Source of the DNA: JBFMCC01 sp034435275 | Lineage (GTDB): Bacteria > Chloroflexota > Anaerolineae > Anaerolineales > Villigracilaceae | Length of the DNA: 8,796 nucleotides | Direction: 5' to 3' | NCBI GenBank assembly: GCA_034435275.1 | Contig: DAOTXP010000194.1 | Span: 1-8,796, forward strand | Translations under genes and position numbers: made by a program | The notes under the pieces: generated by a model | Databases searched by the model: none | Seen by the model: only the letters and a program-made list of their open reading frames with translations | What the model was told of the DNA's origin: nothing | Part shown: piece by piece, positions 5,680 through 8,796 of the stretch | Layout of the letters: each line of letters begins with the position of its first letter | How positions within the stretch are numbered: the stretch's first letter is position 1

Positions 5680-8109
5680 TTATGCTCTCAACCTCTCACC
5701 CTTCGGATCGAACAACACGGTCGGCATAACCTCCACCATCTGGCGGCCTTCGATCAATTCCGCCTCGAACCTGTTGCCGACTTTCGCAAGTTCAATCGGC
5801 AGGTAGGCGTACAAAATATTCTTCTTCAACGTGTATCCCCACCCGCCGCTGCGGACACGGGTGAGGACTTTGCCTTCATGGTAAATGGCCTCCCCGCCGT
5901 AGATTTGGGTGAACTCGTTCCCTTCCACGGTCAGTGTGCAAAGTTTTCGCTTCAAGCCTTCGGTCTTCTGCTTCATGAGCGCGTCTCTGCCGATGAAGTC
6001 TTTCTTATTCAAATCCACGCAGAAGCCGAGGCCCGCTTCAAGCGGCGTTTCGAGTTGCGTCACGTCTACGGTGTAATAACGATAGCCCTTTTCGAGACGG
6101 AGCGCGTCCAGCACTTTATAGCCGCCGACTTCGATTCCAAATTCCTTACCCGCTTCGAGCAGCATGTCCCAAACCATCGTGGCGCGATTATACGGGACGT
6201 AGAGTTCCCATCCCAACTCACCCGCATAACTGACGCGCTGGGCGTAGACCTTCGCTCCGTTGATGTGGATCAGGCGAGTGGTCAGGTAGGGATGCGCTTC
6301 GTTGGAAATATCGTCGCTGGTCACTTTTCGCAGAACGTCGCGAGCGCGCGGTCCCCAAATCGGCAAACAAGCCCAATCTTCGGTGATGTCGCGGATCGCG
6401 ACCTCGCCATCCTTTTCGTCCACGTGCATTTCGAGCCACGATTTGTCGTTGCCGATGAAAGCCGCTCCCGTGATGACCCAGAATCGGTCCGCGCCGAGGC
6501 GGGTCACCGTCACGTCCGCCTCCACTCCGCCGCGCGGATTCAGGAACTGCGTGTACGTCGCGCTTCCGATGGGTTTATCCATCTCGCTGTCCGCGACGCG
6601 GTTGAGCAGAGCCAGCGCGCCCGCCCCCGCCACTTCGATTTTGCTGAACGGCGTCAGGTCGTAAAGGCAGACGCGTTCGCGCGTGGCGGCGTGTTCCTGC
6701 CCGACGCGCTCGAAGAACGGCGGCTTGATCCATCCGCCCCAGCTGCGCTGATCCTCGCCCATGCGCCGCCACGGTTTGCCGGGCTCGAAGTAATTGACCC
6801 GCTCCCAGCCGAACTTCTCGCCGAAGACCGCGCCCATTTCCTGCAAGCGATGATACACGGGGCTGACTCGATGCGGGCGCGCCCATTCGAATTCGTCGTG
6901 AGGGAAGCGCAGGCGGTAGTAATACTTGACGCACTCGCGCGTCCGCTCGCAGGCGTAGGTCGGGTCGGCGTAATAATTTGCGAAGCGAGTCGCTTTGTAG
7001 GCGTATACATCCATCGTCGGCTCGCCGCCGATGATCCACTCGGCCAGCAATTTTCCAACGCCGCCCGCCCCGCCATAACCGTTCAAAGAGAACCCAGCCG
7101 CCATCCACATGCCGCGCACGCCCGCCATCGGTCCCAGAATCGGCTGGCAATCGGGCGTGTACGCGCCGGGGTGACAAACCAGTGTGATGATGCCCGCCTG
7201 ATCGAGGAACGGCAACCTTCGAATCGCGCCCTCGAGCAGTTGTTCGAAACGATCCATATCCGACGGGACGGTCGAGCCGCCATGCTCCCATGGCACGCCG
7301 TCAATCCAGCGCGCCAGCGGATTCGGCTCGTAGCCGCCGATGACCAGTCCGCCCTGCTCCTGCCGCATGTAAACCAAATTCTCTGGATCGCGCAAGCACG
7401 GAGTTTTGGAATTGAACTCATGGCCGGGGACTGCTTTCAACGCGATGTGTTGATGATCCACCGGAGTCGTCGGAAAATGCAGCCCCGCCATCGCGGCGAT
7501 GCGCGGCGCCCACAGTCCCGCGGCGTTGACGACGAGTTCGCATCGAATTGACCCCTTGTCTGTCACCACCTCCGTGACTTCCCCCTTCGCTGACAGTTTG
7601 ATGCCCGTGACGCGCGTGTTGGTGTAGACGGTCACGCCCAAATCTTTGGCGAACTTCACCATGCTGTTGGTGACCGTGTACGGATCGAGTTGACCGTCGC
7701 GCGGCAGGTAGATCGCGCCGTAAAGGTCCTTCTTCGTGATCTGCGGCATGTGCTTCACCGCTTCATCGGGACCGATGACTTCGCATTCCAGCCCCAGCGC
7801 CTTTGCGCGGCTGACGCTTCGCTCCAAGTCCTTGAGCGACTCCTTCGTGGACGCGACGCGCAGACTCCCGACGTGGTCGAACAATCCCAGTTCGCTGTAC
7901 AACTCGATGCTGTACATGCGGAACTTGAGCATGGTCTGTGAGGTGGCAAACTGCGTCACCAATCCCGCCGCGTGCGATGATTCTCCGCTGGCGATCTCGC
8001 CCTTCTCCACGAGGATGACGTCCGTCTTTCCCATCTTTGCAAGGTGGTACGCGACCTGCGCGCCCACAATTCCCCCGCCGATGATTACGATTTCTGCCTG
8101 GTCTTTCAT
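5680..8109 (-). CDS. Dimethylglycine/sarcosine dehydrogenase-like FAD oxidoreductase with GcvT domain
   Basis: This 809-residue two-domain demethylase is close to the usual family length. Residues 1-365 are a DAO-type FAD domain, with the dinucleotide motif IIGGGIVGAQVAYHLAKMG (9-27), Glu35 ending the next strand, and SGESSHAAGL (41-50). There, His46 sits where DMGDH-type enzymes bind FAD covalently. A linker (FAO_M type) covers about 370-430. The C-terminal part (about 435-809) is an aminomethyltransferase fold: TQFLNPRGGVEADVTVTRL (520-538) carries Asp532, the expected folate-contacting acid, and LRLEKGYRYYTVDVT (670-684) is also typical. The family oxidises an N-methyl group and hands the carbon to tetrahydrofolate as 5,10-methylene-THF. 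The start at 8109 has AAAGGAG just upstream. The substrate could be dimethylglycine, sarcosine or another methylamine; sequence alone does not decide. Confidence 0.92.
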   Translation of the reverse strand: MKDQAEIVIIGGGIVGAQVAYHLAKMGKTDVILVEKGEIASGESSHAAGLVTQFATSQTMLKFRMYSIELYSELGLFDHVGSLRVASTKESLKDLERSVSRAKALGLECEVIGPDEAVKHMPQITKKDLYGAIYLPRDGQLDPYTVTNSMVKFAKDLGVTVYTNTRVTGIKLSAKGEVTEVVTDKGSIRCELVVNAAGLWAPRIAAMAGLHFPTTPVDHQHIALKAVPGHEFNSKTPCLRDPENLVYMRQEQGGLVIGGYEPNPLARWIDGVPWEHGGSTVPSDMDRFEQLLEGAIRRLPFLDQAGIITLVCHPGAYTPDCQPILGPMAGVRGMWMAAGFSLNGYGGAGGVGKLLAEWIIGGEPTMDVYAYKATRFANYYADPTYACERTRECVKYYYRLRFPHDEFEWARPHRVSPVYHRLQEMGAVFGEKFGWERVNYFEPGKPWRRMGEDQRSWGGWIKPPFFERVGQEHAATRERVCLYDLTPFSKIEVAGAGALALLNRVADSEMDKPIGSATYTQFLNPRGGVEADVTVTRLGADRFWVITGAAFIGNDKSWLEMHVDEKDGEVAIRDITEDWACLPIWGPRARDVLRKVTSDDISNEAHPYLTTRLIHINGAKVYAQRVSYAGELGWELYVPYNRATMVWDMLLEAGKEFGIEVGGYKVLDALRLEKGYRYYTVDVTQLETPLEAGLGFCVDLNKKDFIGRDALMKQKTEGLKRKLCTLTVEGNEFTQIYGGEAIYHEGKVLTRVRSGGWGYTLKKNILYAYLPIELAKVGNRFEAELIEGRQMVEVMPTVLFDPKGERLRA

Positions 8110-8129
8110 GGTTCTCCTTTGTGCGTACT

Positions 8130-8147
8130 GCGCGTTTCCTAACGCGC
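8130..8147. repeat. Perfect 7-bp hairpin upstream of the demethylase gene
   Basis: GCGCGTT (8130-8136) and AACGCGC (8141-8147) pair perfectly around a 4-nt loop, 21 nt upstream of the demethylase start. No T-run follows on the minus strand. It may stabilise or insulate the mRNA 5' end after processing, or be part of a promoter-region structure. Confidence 0.45.
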
Positions 8148-8148
8148 G

Positions 8149-8172
8149 CGTTGACGTTAGCGTTGACGTTAG
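8149..8172. repeat. Perfect 12-bp tandem repeat (two copies)
   Basis: CGTTGACGTTAG occurs at 8149-8160 and again at 8161-8172 with no mismatch. Each copy contains GTTGACGTT, which can pair with AACGTCAAC at 8175-8183, so the two copies are alternative partners for the same strand. Possible explanations are a duplicated operator half-site or slippage within a hairpin. Confidence 0.6.
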
Positions 8173-8183
8173 AGAACGTCAAC
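8162..8183. repeat. Perfect 9-bp hairpin overlapping the kinase stop codon
   Basis: GTTGACGTT (8162-8170) and AACGTCAAC (8175-8183) form a perfect stem with the 4-nt loop AGAG. The stem includes the TGA stop codon of the kinase-like gene (8179-8181). No T-run follows on the minus strand, so an intrinsic terminator is unlikely. An mRNA 3'-end or processing hairpin is more likely. Its core (8165-8180) resembles the hairpin at 133-148. Confidence 0.55.
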
Positions 8184-8796
8184 TACGCTTCTGTACATCC
8201 CTCAACCACCCCTCAAACTCGCTCGAATCCATTTTCTCGACAGCCCGTCCCCATCTCTCAATCGCCCAACCCCAAAAGTCAAAATCAATTTTCGATATCT
8301 TGGCTTGAATGGCCGCCCATAATCCCCAGCCCACATCGGACATAATCATATTCAACTTCATGCGCGCAATCATGGCTGGACTTGCTTCCCCGAAATACGC
8401 CGCGCAGACTTCGCGAATCTGTTCCTCGTTGAATTGCATTTCCTGACAGGTGTTCCCCAACTCAAAGGTCGGGTCGTTGTTTCCACTGTATTCGTAATCA
8501 ATCAGCCAGAGTTGGTTGCCGTCGTCAATATAATTTTCCGCAAGCAGGTCGTTGTTGCATGGAACCGTCGGCAATGGCTTGACGTTCATCGCCTTTTCGA
8601 TGCGCGCCACCGTCGGCATTCGGTCGAGATACCCCTCGGGGATGCGGATCGAGCGGTCGCGGCACAGGCCGAGATAATATTCCGTGAGGCGGAACATATT
8701 GAAGTCCAGGAGGAAGCGAGGACCGGCGTGCAGTTTCTTAATCGCTTTCGCCATGCGCGTCGGCATCCCGGGCGCATTCAATGATTCCTTCGACAT
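8179..8796 (-). CDS. Choline/ethanolamine kinase-like phosphotransferase, C-terminal part (5' end outside window)
   Basis: The 205 visible residues are the C-terminal lobe of an aminoglycoside-phosphotransferase/choline-kinase-fold enzyme. CNNDLLAEN (residues 80-88 of the visible part) is the catalytic loop and LWLIDYEYSGNNDPTFELGN (96-115) the metal-binding segment and its downstream helix, both typical of choline/ethanolamine kinase-like proteins. Family members are about 300 residues long. The N-terminal ATP-binding lobe is missing here, so the ATG at the very edge (8794-8796) is probably an internal Met and the gene continues past the window. The catalytic loop reads N-N-D, where the family normally has H-x-D. 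The reaction would be ATP-dependent phosphorylation of a small amino alcohol such as choline, which fits the N-methyl-amine theme of its neighbours, but no substrate is proven. The stop lies in a 9-bp hairpin. Confidence 0.85.
   Translation of the reverse strand: MSKESLNAPGMPTRMAKAIKKLHAGPRFLLDFNMFRLTEYYLGLCRDRSIRIPEGYLDRMPTVARIEKAMNVKPLPTVPCNNDLLAENYIDDGNQLWLIDYEYSGNNDPTFELGNTCQEMQFNEEQIREVCAAYFGEASPAMIARMKLNMIMSDVGWGLWAAIQAKISKIDFDFWGWAIERWGRAVEKMDSSEFEGWLRDVQKRS

Noticed and set aside
5878..7551. Plus-strand open frame of 557 codons, antisense to the demethylase gene
   Set aside because: It lies wholly inside a gene with clear FAD and GcvT motifs, shows no recognisable domain, and has the composition of an antisense shadow.

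Overview
The window looks like part of a chromosome from a moderately GC-rich, uncultured-type bacterium. The gene set (an MttB-superfamily methyltransferase without pyrrolysine, a large FAD/GcvT demethylase, an Icc-related phosphoesterase and an APC permease) and the protein style fit Chloroflexota, perhaps Anaerolineae. That placement is recalled from family distribution and was not computed. All six genes lie on the minus strand, so transcription runs from position 8796 down to 1.

In transcription order: (1) the C-terminal 205 residues of a choline/ethanolamine-kinase-like phosphotransferase, cut by the window edge (8179-8796); (2) an 809-residue dimethylglycine/sarcosine-dehydrogenase-like protein with an N-terminal FAD domain and a C-terminal folate-binding GcvT domain (5680-8109); (3) a PfkB-fold protein that has lost its catalytic and substrate motifs (4637-5677); (4) a trimethylamine-methyltransferase (MttB) family protein (3173-4615); (5) a metallophosphoesterase with all its metal motifs (2178-3116); (6) an APC-superfamily permease with about 14 membrane segments (167-2017). 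The spacers are 69, 2, 21, 56 and 160 bp, so at least genes 1-5 look like one operon. The permease may belong to it or have its own promoter.

The likely theme is uptake and demethylation of N-methylated amines (choline, betaine, dimethylglycine or relatives). The permease would import the compound. The MttB homologue would move a methyl group to a corrinoid protein, which is not encoded in the window. The flavoprotein would oxidise an N-methyl group and pass the one-carbon unit to tetrahydrofolate. The kinase and phosphoesterase would add or remove phosphate. The true substrate cannot be read from the sequence.

The longer gaps hold compact DNA/RNA structure. Positions 14-169 form a 156-bp element with imperfect 18-bp terminal inverted repeats that supplies the permease stop codon. 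The 8110-8178 spacer has a perfect 12-bp tandem repeat and two hairpins. One hairpin shares its core with a hairpin in the 14-169 element, with a paired (compensatory) base change. No RNA genes, CRISPR arrays or transposase genes were seen. No gap longer than 300 bases lacks a gene.
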